Notes: a model not told the origin generated them from the sequence alone. Shown: positions 11,201 through 24,200, numbered from the stretch's first letter. The stretch: 47,500 nucleotides of DNA from Halisarca cf. caerulea (GCA_963170055.1 CAUJGJ010000093.1:1087501-1135000); one strand, 5' to 3'. Made by a program: numbers and translations.

Positions 11201-14200
11201 ACATTAAACAGTACATACCATATAGCGGGAAATTTTTGCGGAGTAATATTATCGCAGATTTTGTGGATATCCCAAGATTCGCGAAATTTTTGATCCGCGA
11301 AATCTTAGCACTAGACATGTACATCCACAGCTACGTCAGGCTCAGGTAGTATGTACACGCTCTGCACCATTGTTCTTTTGTGTAGCAGCAGTTTCTCGAA
11401 AAGCTGGTCATGCCATACATCGCCTTTTCCCTTCTTTAAACAAAACGATGAGGCGGAGCATGCACACCTGAAAGTTTCATGGCCCATTAGAAAGCAAAAA
11501 TAACCTCAAATCTTCGACTGAAGTGTAAATGGTGCAAACGGCTTCGTGCCATTTCATTCACACAATACACTAAGCTACTTTCCTACCATCGCCTAAGAAA
11601 CAAGTAATTCGAGTTAAAAACTCGTGGGGGCTGCCGCCCCACACACTCGAATTACTTGCAAAACATTGAAGGGTTCAGTAGTGCACAGCTGAACATTCAT
11701 TGAACATACTGTTTATTGTAACTGGACGATTGTTTTGAAAACAATTGCCATATTTGGCAATTGTTTTCAAAACAATTCCTATAACTCATTTCTGTATAAA
11801 TTCATACTTCTCTATTACTATTATATAAATTCTCTATTATAAGACTTTTCTTCAAATCTATATTATATATATATATATATATATATTAATGTCCTGCATT
11901 ATGACCCGAAACCAACCACCTGGTGACGTTGACTGCAACTGCATCGCCTGATCCCTGTAACCGCATACTGTACCCGGTTCCGCTGCCTGCCTTGGATGAG
12001 ATAAGGCATAAGTTCCTAGCAGCTTATAGCCCCAAAGTGCTTTAAAGCTGGCGGAAGGCCAGGGTATGCGGTATCAGCTAAGCCCCTTACCTGCTCAGGA
12101 AAGGGGGGACTACACTACACGATTGACTCCCCTGAATGATGTCTTTACCCTCATGGGATGAGCACCCAGGCAGATTTGAAGTGCAGTGCTGTCAAAGCAC
12201 AGCTATATGCATGACAAGGAATCAGGATGTGAACATCCCTTTGACATTGTCAAAAAGACTCCCCCCTTTTTTGCCTGTTCGCTATTCGTGGTTTTGATGG
12301 CTGAAGAAGTTTCCCCGACGTCCGCCCCCTCGGTCTCCGAACTTGTGTCTCTCGTGTCTACCGTAAAAGCGCAACTAGACCAACAACAAGCAGCCCAGGC
12401 TTCCATTCTCATGCAGCTAAGTGTGTTACAACAACAACAGCAGTCAACCCCGGCTTCCTCGTCCGACTCGCCAGCTCCTCCTCCTTCAGGCTCCTCGGCA
12501 GTCCCTCAAGAAATGCATCATCTCAGCCGACCTCTGGTCCCTCCTTGTTCTAGCGAGGCCCGATTGGACCTCAAAAGAGTGGAGAGTGCGCTTCACCAAT
12601 TTTATTCGCACGGTTTAGCCTCTACCACACAGAAATGCTACTCTTCAGGTCAAAAGCGTTATTTATCCTTCTGCTCTAAGCATAACCTCCAACCTATACC
12701 ACCCACAGAACATACCCTCTTCCTGTTCATCTCTCAGCTTGGATTAGATAACCTGTCTCCATCTACCATCAAAAATTACTTAGCTGCTATTCGTAACCTG
12801 CTCATACATGCGGGCATTCTTAATCATCAACTGTATACCCCTAGGGTGGAACTTGTCCTTAGAGGGATTAAGCGGTGCAAAGTAGGTGCCATAAAGTCTC
12901 GCCTGCCTATCACTCCTATTGTGTTGTCACACCTGAAAGTCGCCTGGAGCACCCACCCCATCTCTCAAGACTGCCGCATGCTGTGGGCAGCAGCCTGCAC
13001 TGGGTTCTTTGGTTTCCTTCGTTGTGCAGAATTTACTGTACCGTCAGTCACCGCCTTTGACCCATGCAAGCACCTAACCCTGGACGATGTGTCGGTATGT
13101 CGTTCGCAGTCTGTGGTCTCCACAATAGTGCTCCACATAAAGGTGTCCAAAACCGACCAATTTGGCAAAGGTGTCGATATTTACCTGTCTCGCACAGGTA
13201 CATCTCTGTGTCCAGTGTCCGCTTTACTGGAATATCTGTCTGCCAGGGGCACCAGCAAGGGGCCTCTATTTGTCCTTTCCAATGGAATCCCACTGACTCG
13301 TTCCCTCTTAGTGTCTAGAGTAAGATCAGCACTCTCTTCTCGGGGCTTCGAGGTGGACAAATATAGTGGTCACAGCTTCCGCATTGGGGCTGCAACCACA
13401 GCTCTCCAAGTGGGCATCTCAGATGCTAAGATCAAGATGTTGGGCAGGTGGGACAGCTCGGCATATCAGCTGTATTTGCATACTCCACGGGCGGAACTGG
13501 CAGCAGTCTGCTCCGAGCTGGCTAGAGGGCATCCCTAACAATACACAACACCATGTTCTTCACTGTATGTAGTGCAATCACCAGTTAGTTACCCCCAACC
13601 ATCTTAATCATTGTCATGGTCTCATGTATGTACAATTTCTTATATTATTAATACATTTATGATGTGTCACGTTAAAACAAAAAAAAAAAAAAATCCGTAC
13701 AGTTTCTACTGTGATCTTGTTTTGGAGTTCAAGTAATTTCTGCTTTGGGGGGAGTTGCCCCTCCTCTTGCCACAGGGTGGTTTCACTCAAGTCGGTGCAG
13801 CTCGTGGCGGTATGGTAATGGGTTTCCATTTCATCCCCCAAAGCATGCGGGTTTATATCCCTAGGAATGATGTCAAGGGTAATACACTATTAATCTACTC
13901 GGATGTTATAGACAAATCAAGTGGATAGGTTCTTCGATAGATCCCCATTGCGGGAATCATATCAGTAGCATTAGCATTAACAACATCCTGATTCCTTGTC
14001 ATGCATATAGCTGTGCTTTGACAGCACTGCACTTCAAATCTGCCTGGGTGCTCATCCCATGAGGGTAAAGACATCATTCAGGGGAGTCAATCGTGTAGTG
14101 TAGTCCCCCCTTTCCTGAGCAGGTAAGGGGCTTAGCTGATACCGCATACCCTGGCCTTCCGCCAGCTTTAAAGCACTTTGGGGCTATAAGCTGCTAGGAA

Positions 14201-15165
14201 CTTATGCCTTATCTCATCCAAGGCAGGCAGCGGAACCGGGTACAGTATGCGGTTACAGGGATCAGGCGATGCAGTTGCAGTCAACGTCACCAGGTGGTTG
14301 GTTTCGGGTCATAATGCAGGACATTAAATGTAGCTTAACCATCGGTTAAGCAAGGTTAATGGACGTAATGGGGCCCCGAGTGGTGTTGTGGTTATTAGTC
14401 TTACCCCTTATTGGGGTCAGCCACAATTATACGTAGTATGGTGTTTGACGCAGCCAGGGCGCTTAATGGCATACATATCGTCACGCGGGGCCACCCGCAA
14501 ACGACACGCGAACCTTGAACATCAATGTTCGCCAGCCATATGCAGCCCTTGTTTCAGCGTCCATAGCAACATCCCTTTGACATTGTCAAAAAGACTCCCA
14601 CCCTCCCAGCCCCAGGGGGTGGCACTACCAATTCATGCACCCAGGGTACCACTATACATGTGTCCATCGCCCTGTATATTTATACCCGTCACATTGTCAG
14701 TTACATGCATGGTCTCTTTAGTCCTTCTCTCTCACAGATGGCCTGTGCCAAAAGTGCAACTATTCTACCCAGTTATGTGCGGGCATCTGGTTCCCTGCCT
14801 AGCCCTGAGGTGGCACCACTTCTCCATCGGCAGCGTCGATGTGATCAGGCTCCAAGGCTAATGAGAGTCATTAAATGGAGTTTAGACAAAGTTTAAACGG
14901 AGTTAATGACCAAATGGCTGCCAATGGGTTATATGCTCGATGACGTAATGTGCCGCGAAAATGGCGGCACCATTTGATTCGTCTTTTTGCTTGTGCGAAT
15001 CGAGGACGAGCTAAGGGTAGCAACGTCGCGTTGTTAGCAACTAGTCATTTAAGACTAAATTAATTTAATTTAACTAACAAATTTAACTAATTTAACTAAG
15101 GACAAGTGACCGGAAACAGACGGACGCGCGCTCGACGGCACTCCCGACGAGGCGGACCGAAACGC

Positions 15166-15211
<46 letters not shown>

Positions 15212-18200
15212 AAGTTATTTACTTTGATTTAAGTCTTTTTGACAATGTCAAAGGGATGTTGCTATGGACGCTGAAACAAGGGCTGCATATGGCTGGCGAA
15301 CATTGATGTTCAAGGTTCGCGCGTCGTTTGCGGGTGGCCCCGCGTGACGATATGTATGCCATTAAGCGCCCTGGCTGCGTCAAACACCATACTACGTATA
15401 ATTGTGGCTGACCCCAATAAGGGGTAAGACTAATAACCACAACACCACTCGGGGCCCCATTACGTCCATTAACCTTGCTTAATCAATGGTTAAGCTACAT
15501 TTAATGTCCTGCATTATGACCCGAAACCAACCACCTGGTGACGTTGACTGCAACTGCATCGCCTGATCCCTGTAACCGCATACTGTACCCGGTTCCGCTG
15601 CCTGCCTTGGATGAGATAAGGCATAAGTTCCTAGCAGCTTATAGCCCCAAAGTGCTTTAAAGCTGGCGGAAGGCCAGGGTATGCGGTATCAGCTAAGCCC
15701 CTTACCTGCTCAGGAAAGGGGGGACTACACTACACGATTGACTCCCCTGAATGATGTCTTTACCCTCATGGGATGAGCACCCAGGCAGATTTGAAGTGCA
15801 GTGCTGTCAAAGCACAGCTATATGCATGACAAGGAATCAGGATGTTGTTAATGCTAATGCTACTGATATGATTCCCGCAATGGGGATCTATCGAAGAACC
15901 TATCCACTTGATTTGTCTATAACATCCGAGTAGATTAATAGTGTATTACCCTTGACATCATTCCTAGGGATATAAACCCGCATGCTTTGGGGGATGAAAT
16001 GGAAACCCATTACCATACCGCCACGAGCTGCACCGACTTGAGTGAAACCACCCTGTGGCAAGAGGAGGGGCAACTCCCCCCAAAGCAGAAATTACTTGAA
16101 CTCCAAAACAAGATCACAGTAGAAACTGTACGGATTTTTTTTTTTTTTTGTTTTAACGTGACACATCATAAATGTATTAATAATATAAGAAATTGTACAT
16201 ACATGAGACCATGACAATGATTAAGATGGTTGGGGGTAACTAACTGGTGATTGCACTACATACAGTGAAGAACATGGTGTTGTGTATTGTTAGGGATGCC
16301 CTCTAGCCAGCTCGGAGCAGACTGCTGCCAGTTCCGCCCGTGGAGTATGCAAATACAGCTGATATGCCGAGCTGTCCCACCTGCCCAACATCTTGATCTT
16401 AGCATCTGAGATGCCCACTTGGAGAGCTGTGGTTGCAGCCCCAATGCGGAAGCTGTGACCACTATATTTGTCCACCTCGAAGCCCCGAGAAGAGAGTGCT
16501 GATCTTACTCTAGACACTAAGAGGGAACGAGTCAGTGGGATTCCATTGGAAAGGACAAATAGAGGCCCCTTGCTGGTGCCCCTGGCAGACAGATATTCCA
16601 GTAAAGCGGATACTGGACACAGAGATGTACCTGTGCGAGACAGGTAAATATCGACACCTTTGCCAAATTGGTCGGTTTTGGACACCTTTATGTGGAGCAC
16701 TATTGTGGAGACCACAGACTGCGAACGACATACCGACACATCGTCCAGGGTTAGGTGCTTGCATGGGTCAAAGGCGGTGACTGACGGTACAGTAAATTCT
16801 GCACAACGAAGGAAACCAAAGAACCCAGTGCAGGCTGCTGCCCACAGCATGCGGCAGTCTTGAGAGATGGGGTGGGTGCTCCAGGCGACTTTCAGGTGTG
16901 ACAACACAATAGGAGTGATAGGCAGGCGAGACTTTATGGCACCTACTTTGCACCGCTTAATCCCTCTAAGGACAAGTTCCACCCTAGGGGTATACAGTTG
17001 ATGATTAAGAATGCCCGCATGTATGAGCAGGTTACGAATAGCAGCTAAGTAATTTTTGATGGTAGATGGAGACAGGTTATCTAATCCAAGCTGAGAGATG
17101 AACAGGAGGAGGGTATGTTCTGTGGGTGGTATAGGTTGGAGGTTATGCTTAGAGCAGAAGGATAAATAACGCTTTTGACCTGAAGAGTAGCATTTCTGTG
17201 TGGTAGAGGCTAAACCGTGCGAATAAAATTGGTGAAGCGCACTCTCCACTCTTTTGAGGTCCAATCGGGCCTCGCTAGAACAAGGAGGGACCAGAGGTCA
17301 GCTGAGATGATGCATTTCTGTGGAGGAATTGAAGATAGTCTGTTACGTGAGATACTGTCAGCAGTGGTATTATAGGCGCCTGGAATATGGTATGCTGTAT
17401 AAGTGAACTGAAAGTATGCTGAAATAAAGGATAAGCAACGGAGAAGATGCATTACAATGCCAGATGGTTCTTTGGAGGAACCCTTCTTAAGGACCTCTAC
17501 CACTGCCCTGTTGTCAACATGCAGGTGAATGTGCTGGCCTGACCATTGATGAGCCCATGTGGCGCAGGCCAGTACCACTGGTACCAGCTCTTTAACCATA
17601 ATGTTTACATGAAGCCAGTCAGCTGGCCACACCCCTTGAAGCCATTTAAGACCCCAGACTGCACCACAACCGAAGCTACCTGAAGCATCTGTGAAAACAT
17701 TGACAGATGGGATAAGACCGTCTGACAAACGGAGTAAGGAAATGCCATTCCAGATATGAGCAAAAGAGTGCCACCAAAGGAGATCTGAGCGGGATGCCTT
17801 GTTCAGACGAACATGATGAAAAGGTTTGCAGGGGACACAAAGGAGGTTGATTAATCTACGAACAAAGGGGCGACCTTGAGGTATAACTTTACAAGCAAAC
17901 TGGAGTACCCCAATTAGGTGCTCCAACTCCTTCCGCGTGCAAGATTTTTTATCCTGCCATAGAGCCAGCTCTTGAACAAGCCTAACCAGCTTATCCTGAG
18001 GCAGCCTTGCCTGCATTGTGGAAGTGTCCAGCTCAATACCCAAAAATGACAAGCAAGTACTTGGGCCTTCAATCTTCTCCTCAGCCAGAGGAACACCCAG
18101 AGAGCTGCATGTTGAGAGCATTGTACGCAGCGCAGTCTGACACACAGCTGAGTTGGATGGGCCCAAGACTAGAAAATCATCCAAATAGTGGATGATGTGG

Positions 18201-21200
18201 TGACAGCTGTGATCCCTGAGGATCCACTCCAGAGCATCAGCATAGGCATTGAAGATCAATGGGGCAGACCTAAGACCAAATGGCAGCTGACTGTCGACAT
18301 AAATGCCTTCACCCCACCGCATGCACAGCAGCGAGCGGTCCTGGGGGTGAACTGGGATGATTCGGAAGGCACTGCAGATGTCTATCTTGGCTAAGCAGCT
18401 ATTTCTACCCAGGGAAGCAATGAGGTGGGCTGCATCATCCAAAGAGGAGTACACCATGCTGGAATCCATAGTAGATATCCCGTCATTAACACTACCACCT
18501 GGAGGGTAAGACAGATCAACAATGAGGCGCCATTTACCCGGCTTATGAGGCTTGGGAATTACCCCAAAGCGGTTAATGACAGCTTCCCTCACCTGGGAGG
18601 GAGAAAACGGGCCGGCCAAGTTTCCGGCTTGAAGCTCGTCAGCCAAGTACTTTTGCACCACATCAGGATGGGCAGTTGCTGACTGCATGTTAGAACTGGC
18701 AGACCGACAAAGAGCTGCCGGGTTAAATCCAATGCGCACACCCTCTTGCAACCCAGTTAGTAGGCTGTTGACCCAAAGCCTGTTAGGATGGTTGCGAAGG
18801 GCAGAGGACCAAGCAGCCAAGTTTAGGGGGGTATGAACCTTCAGTGCTGAAGGGGGAAGAAGGCAGGGCCTAGCTGAATGACTCCTGACTTGCTGAAGAT
18901 GCAGGAATCTGGCAGCCAACAAGGGAGCAGCCCTTGTGCATGTTGGTTGGAATGATGGTTTAGCTATAGGGGAAAAGATAGACACCTTTGGAATGGGAAA
19001 CACGTCAGAGTGACTACGGTAGTAGCAGTATGGAAGCGTATATATTATGAGAATATTGATTGACTGGCTAGCTGCGTCACCGAGTATAATGAAACATAAT
19101 TATAATTACATAATTACGTAAATACAGATGTAGCAATGATGAGATAAATGGTGAAATATACATGAGGCCTATAAAATATAATACTATAAGTAGGAGAGGC
19201 ACGTGTATACAAGTGAGTGATCAAATACATGTTATTTGCTACCATGAAATAATTGCTGCGCATGGGCGGATTACAAAGAGCCAGAATACCACAAGGAGTT
19301 TGAGTACTGCAGTGGATAAATGGTAAAGCTCATTGGGTAGCACTCCTTGGACGCTTGACAGAGCCACTGGGGCAAGCGGGACCCCTGTGAGAAGGGCTAA
19401 GGCATACAGCACAGGCGTGCAGATACCGGCAGTGCTTGAAAGGACAAGGTTTGTCCTCGTTCCACCGGTTACACGTGGTTTGCTTTGAAGCAACTGAAGT
19501 ACGCTTCTGGGGAAGAGTGGAGCTGGGGTTGGAAGGGACTAAGGCCAAGGCCCAGAGCTCTTGGTCCAAACAATTCCACCTTGCAGTGGGATCGGCAGCC
19601 ACTTTGGCTCTAAAGGCATGTTCATAGGATGCCCAGGCCTGACCCGGGTAATCCCTAGCTAGGCGTGCAACTGTCCCCATAAAGGTAAGGAGATCTGCCC
19701 CAATGTCGGGGTTGGCCTTAAGGGAGGCGATCCCAAAACAACTGAAGGCTAGCACCCATTCAGTGAACTTCTCCAGCAGGGGAAGTTTCTTCTTATTTCC
19801 GTCAGGATAGAGGAATGATTCCTGAATCCTTTCGGGCAGGAACGCGGACAGTTCAACATAAGAACCGTTGTGAACTTTCTGCAGAAGCTCAGCTGGGATG
19901 GAGGGCAGACCTCCACCTAAAACAAGGCCAAGCTTAGGCTTCTCTTTTGACCTGTCTGGCTCCCCGCCGGCTGAGTCGCTAGCATGTGGCAAGTCCGCCA
20001 ACACTGCTGTGACTGGCTCTAATACAGGTGGGGTGGAGTCACTGATAGGCCCTGCGAGGGGAGGAATTGGGAAAAGAGGGAGAGGGTTGACCAACCAGTT
20101 TGAAACCCACTCGACTCCCCCCTAGGCTGTAATGGAGCCTAATTAAACTGTGTACATAGGACGGGCATCACGCCCCTATCTGCATGCACACAACCGTGAG
20201 GATTTGTCACTATGCCATGCCACACCCAAGCTGGGTAGGCTGTACTGTACCATCAACCCAAGTAAATTGGCCGGCTGTGACACCACTGCAGGAGCCGACA
20301 GGATTGCTGGACATCTGCTAGGAGTATTATGCATGTGGATATGGGAGTACAGCTGGCCCCTGAGAGCCATAAACACCATTCTTATATTATGACAGCTGCT
20401 TGTACCAAACTTGACGGGCTAGCTTCAGTACAATTTCGAGTAATATAGTAAAGAGCACAGATAAGCAAGAAGGGCCAAGCGGGCTATATATTTTCTATAC
20501 CATTTCCAACCTGAGAAGGCCACAGCTCATATATATGGCTGTAGAAGGGCCAAGCAGGCAACCTTCTTGAACAACTCCCGCGCTGGGGAGGCCACAGACA
20601 AGCTAGAAGGGGCCAAGCAGGCAACCTTCTTAAACAACTCCCGCGCTGGGGAGGCCACAGACAAGCTAGAAGGGGCCAAGCAGGCAACCTTCTTGAACAA
20701 CTCCCGCGCTGGGGAGGCCACAGACAAGCTAGAAGGTCCAAGCATGCAACCTTCTTGAACAACTCCCGCGCTGGGGAGGCCACAGACAAGCTAGAAGGGC
20801 CAAGCAGGCAACCTTCTTGAACAACTCCCGCGCTGGGGAGGCCACAGACAGGCTAGAAGGGCCAAGTAGGCAACCTTCTTGAACAACTCCCGCACTGGGG
20901 AGGCCACAGACAGGCTAGAAGGGCCAAGCAGGCCACCTCCTTGAACAATACACGCGCTAGGGAGGCCACAGACAGGCTAGAAGGGGCCAAGCAGGCCACC
21001 TCCTTGAACATTCCCGCGCTGGGGAGGCCACAGACAAGCTAGAAGGGGCCAAGCAGGCCACCTCCTTGAACATTCCCGCGCTGGGGAGGCCACAGACAAG
21101 CTAGAAGGGGCCAAGCAGGCAACCTCCTTGAACATTCCCGCGCTAGGGAGGCCACAGACAAGCTAGAAGGGGCCAAGCAGGCAACCCTTTTGTACAATTC

Positions 21201-24200
21201 CCGGGGGGAGGGGTGCATAGGCGAATATCTATGGCTACACCTGAGCAAGGGAGAAGGCCGCAATGTCACGCAAACCCTGGCCAGCATGCACACACCTCGG
21301 CACGCACGACGCGAACACAATTAAATGGAGGTGACCGCAAGTAATAGCAGTGGTCAGGGAACGCCAAATAAAGAAACCACAACACAAGGGGTGAACTCAA
21401 CCGACACGAAAACAAACAGGACGGAACTAACCTTGAGGGACTGCCGAGGAGCCTGAAGGAGGAGGAGCTGGCGAGTCGGACGAGGAAGCCGGGGTTGACT
21501 GCTGTTGTTGTTGTAACACACTTAGCTGCATGAGAATGGAAGCCTGGGCTGCTTGTTGTTGGTCTAGTTGCGCTTTTACGGTAGACACGAGAGACACAAG
21601 TTCGGAGACCGAGGGGGCGGACGTCGGGGAAACTTCTTCAGCCATCAAAACCACGAATAGCGAACAGGCAAAAAGGGGGGAGTCTTTTTGACAATGTCAA
21701 AGGGATGTTGCTATGGACGCTGAAACAAGGGCTGCATATGGCTGGCGAACATTGATGTTCAAGGTTCGCGCGTCGTTTGCGGGTGGCCCCGCGTGACGAT
21801 ATGTATGCCATTAAGCGCCCTGGCTGCGTCAAACACCATACTACGTATAATTGTGGCTGACCCCAATAAGGGGTAAGACTAATAACCACAACACCACTCG
21901 GGGCCCCATTACGTCCATTAACCTTGCTTAACCGATGGTTAAGCTACATTATATATATATATCGGACAGCGTTACACACCGGAAGTCCAAATGAAAACAA
22001 TATAGGGGCTGCCACAGGCAGCCCCTAAAAAATGGCCTCCTGAATTTTAGGGATCCGTGAAAATATTGTCCGCGAATTTTGGGAAATGAGCCGAGCCATT
22101 AGCGAAGATTTCCCGCTATACGGTATGTGCTGCGAGATGTAGGAATTTGCACACATGTATGGCGGCCATGTTTTCTCGGTGTCAATCCTACATATTGAGT
22201 ACTACCGTACTCCATAATTATTAATTCTTGTACGTTTATAACATGTAGATTGGCTCAATCGAACTGAAAAACTCAACAATGGATACACATCATAGTATTG
22301 ACTTTCCCACCTGGAGAAGAGTCTATGGGTATACTAACAACTGCATGGTTGAATCTCTTACTAGTCATACTTTTCCAGTTGTCCCCAATGTCTCCTGTTG
22401 TCCTCCAGCTATTACCAACAGCAGGAGCCCAAGTGGCAGGGTCTTCCACACCCCATTCACACAGGGAATAAAAGATAGGCCTACCGGTTGCATTCAATGC
22501 ATCTCTCATAGTAGGATAGCGTATTTTGACATCAATACCTGAAAAAGGAAAAAAGAGGTCACACATACATTACACTGGGAGAAGACTTCTGTAAATGGGA
22601 AATTATGACTATACCAGTAGTATAACTAATTTCTACCTTGTTAATAAAAGTACCCATAACAAAAATCATTTACCATTCATGTGCCAAAGGTGCCTATGGC
22701 ATGTACGCATTTCAATTTATCAGCCACAGAACATACTAAACTGTACATAGGTACTGATGGTACTCAACTGACTCAGAAAGCTCCAAAATGAAACTATTTC
22801 AAAATTCCATTAATATTGATACATACTTTACCTTCATTGTTACAATTATCATATTTCAGATAATCCACCTTCCAAGAGGCATAGGTTTCAGCATCAATTG
22901 TTTCATAGCCAAGAGAAGCTGGGCGGCCTACAAAAGATACAGAATTGTAAGAGTACATACAGTGTACATACCCAGGAGTACATACGTACGTACAGCACAC
23001 ATACAAACTACCTACAGTATATTGAACACTTGACACTTACAATGAAGGAAAACATTGTGATAGCAATGCAAGTCTATGTATGTGAAAGCTGAATAGACAA
23101 AAACTATACACAAAGAATGCAAATATGTAATGTAGGCATGCTCTCCCTAGTTTCTACTCACATGATGTTCATACAACTTCCATACATTTGCACACACCTG
23201 CACAAGTCTTTGTCCCGGCAGAACTGTACAATCCAAACTTCAAACCCTTACTATGGACATATTGGATGAGATCTGGCATGTTTGGGAAGGTAGCAGGATC
23301 AGGTTGAATAACACCACTTGGACTACGACTTTTCTGCCAGCAATCATCAATATTGATGTACTGATAGCCAACTTTTTGAAGTCCTTTGGCAACCTACATG
23401 CATCAGTGGACAAGAGACATTGTAAAATTAATATGTGCACAGATTAGCACTGCACACCAGGTACAAGTGTAAAATGCTGAATCTGCTATAAGACAGTATG
23501 ATACATGCTGGGTACAGTGAAACCTCTTAAATCTGGCACTCAATGGGACTTGCAAAAATATTTGATTACGAGGTTGTTACAATATCTATCGTTAGGTATC
23601 TATCGTAGTGTTTCATACTGTGAGATGGAGCACCATCCTAGATTAAAGGTTCGAACCGGAAGCACCTCAAGGAACATCAGCTGGATATCTATTGTCACCT
23701 CTTAATCACCAGTATCACATAGAACCAGATCTCATACCAAACATACATAGCCTGGCTACTAGCAGAACTTGCTGGTTGTCCATCAGCACAGCTCTCTTCT
23801 TTGATTTGTCATGTAACTTAATGTCAATGACATGTACTTCTACTGCTGTGTTGTAAAGTCCAAATAATAATAATAAGTCTTTACAGAAAAAGACTGATAA
23901 GAAAGATAATAATAGTAATAATAATAATAATACAGTGAAATCTTTTTAATCAGAACCTTGATTTTCCGGTAAAAAAGTTCTAATTATCCATAAGTTCCAA
24001 TTAACCAGCCACATATGTACTCCCTACATTAGGAACGGTACATTTATCAATGTTAGAATTAAGCCAGATATTCTAATTATCATGGTTCTAATTATCGAGA
24101 TTTTACTGTAATACTAATACTACTACTACTACTACTAATAATAATAATATGGAGTGACTATGAGGATATGGTGATTGTAGCTGATGATCAGATTATAGAA

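Larger units (their letters stand above)
10374..11885. repeat. left part of GLA intron 4: MITE remnants and foldbacks
   Basis: A pogo/Tigger-like end (CAGTGAAACCCTCGATAGCG) at 10690 without a clear partner. At 11160-11300 a MITE fragment contains CCATATAGCGGGAAATTTTT; an inverted relative lies at 22070-22150 on the other side of the DIRS composite. A TA run at 11863-11885 adjoins the insertion. Confidence 0.5.
12511..14596 (+). repeat. left arm of a 2086-bp near-identical inverted repeat
   Basis: Pairs with 15232-17317 base for base (coordinates sum to 29828 throughout, so there is no net length difference). I noticed only about five or six substitutions, for example near 12528, 12722, 14352 and 14506. 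The arm starts exactly at the splice junction of the recombinase gene and ends at AAAAAGACT. Confidence 0.93.
17318..21431 (-). other. spliceosomal intron inside the retrotransposon
   Basis: GT (21431-21430, gttagt) to AG (17319-17318, after ttcctccac). Confirmed by its exact absence in the + strand copy. Contains two genes and the minisatellite. Confidence 0.85.
11886..21950 (-). mobile_element. composite of two DIRS/Ngaro-type tyrosine-recombinase retrotransposons
   Basis: A 10-kb insertion in GLA intron 4, flanked on both sides by TA runs. It comprises a + strand copy carrying only a spliced recombinase gene (11886-14596), a 635-bp spacer with an 18S rRNA fragment, and a - strand copy with leader, minisatellite, gag-like, RT-RNase H and YR genes (21950 to 15232). 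No LTRs, no DDE integrase and no aspartic protease are seen, and a tyrosine recombinase replaces the integrase, which defines the DIRS order. RT-RNase H overlaps YR directly, leaving no room for the methyltransferase domain of DIRS1 and PAT elements, so Ngaro-like is the better guess. No target duplication is expected for this class. Confidence 0.88.

Noticed and set aside
13675..13693. A-run after the + strand recombinase as a poly(A) tail of the processed copy
   Set aside because: The same run is in the full-length copy at the same internal place (T-run at 16136-16150), followed by shared 3' sequence.
14388..14861. A 157-codon frame in repeat B and spacer
   Set aside because: Most of it is the repeat B sequence, which recurs as frames at 15219-15440 and 21638-21889 in the non-coding terminal repeats; no family likeness.
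20546..21195. Minisatellite as a CRISPR-like array
   Set aside because: The whole unit repeats with no unique spacers, in a eukaryotic retrotransposon intron.
21427..21654. Leader frame as a separate small gene
   Set aside because: It is exon 1 of the recombinase, as shown by the joined copy on the + strand.
23640..23670. AGGTTCGAACC as a tRNA B box
   Set aside because: No A box at proper distance and no cloverleaf stems; lies next to a MITE end.
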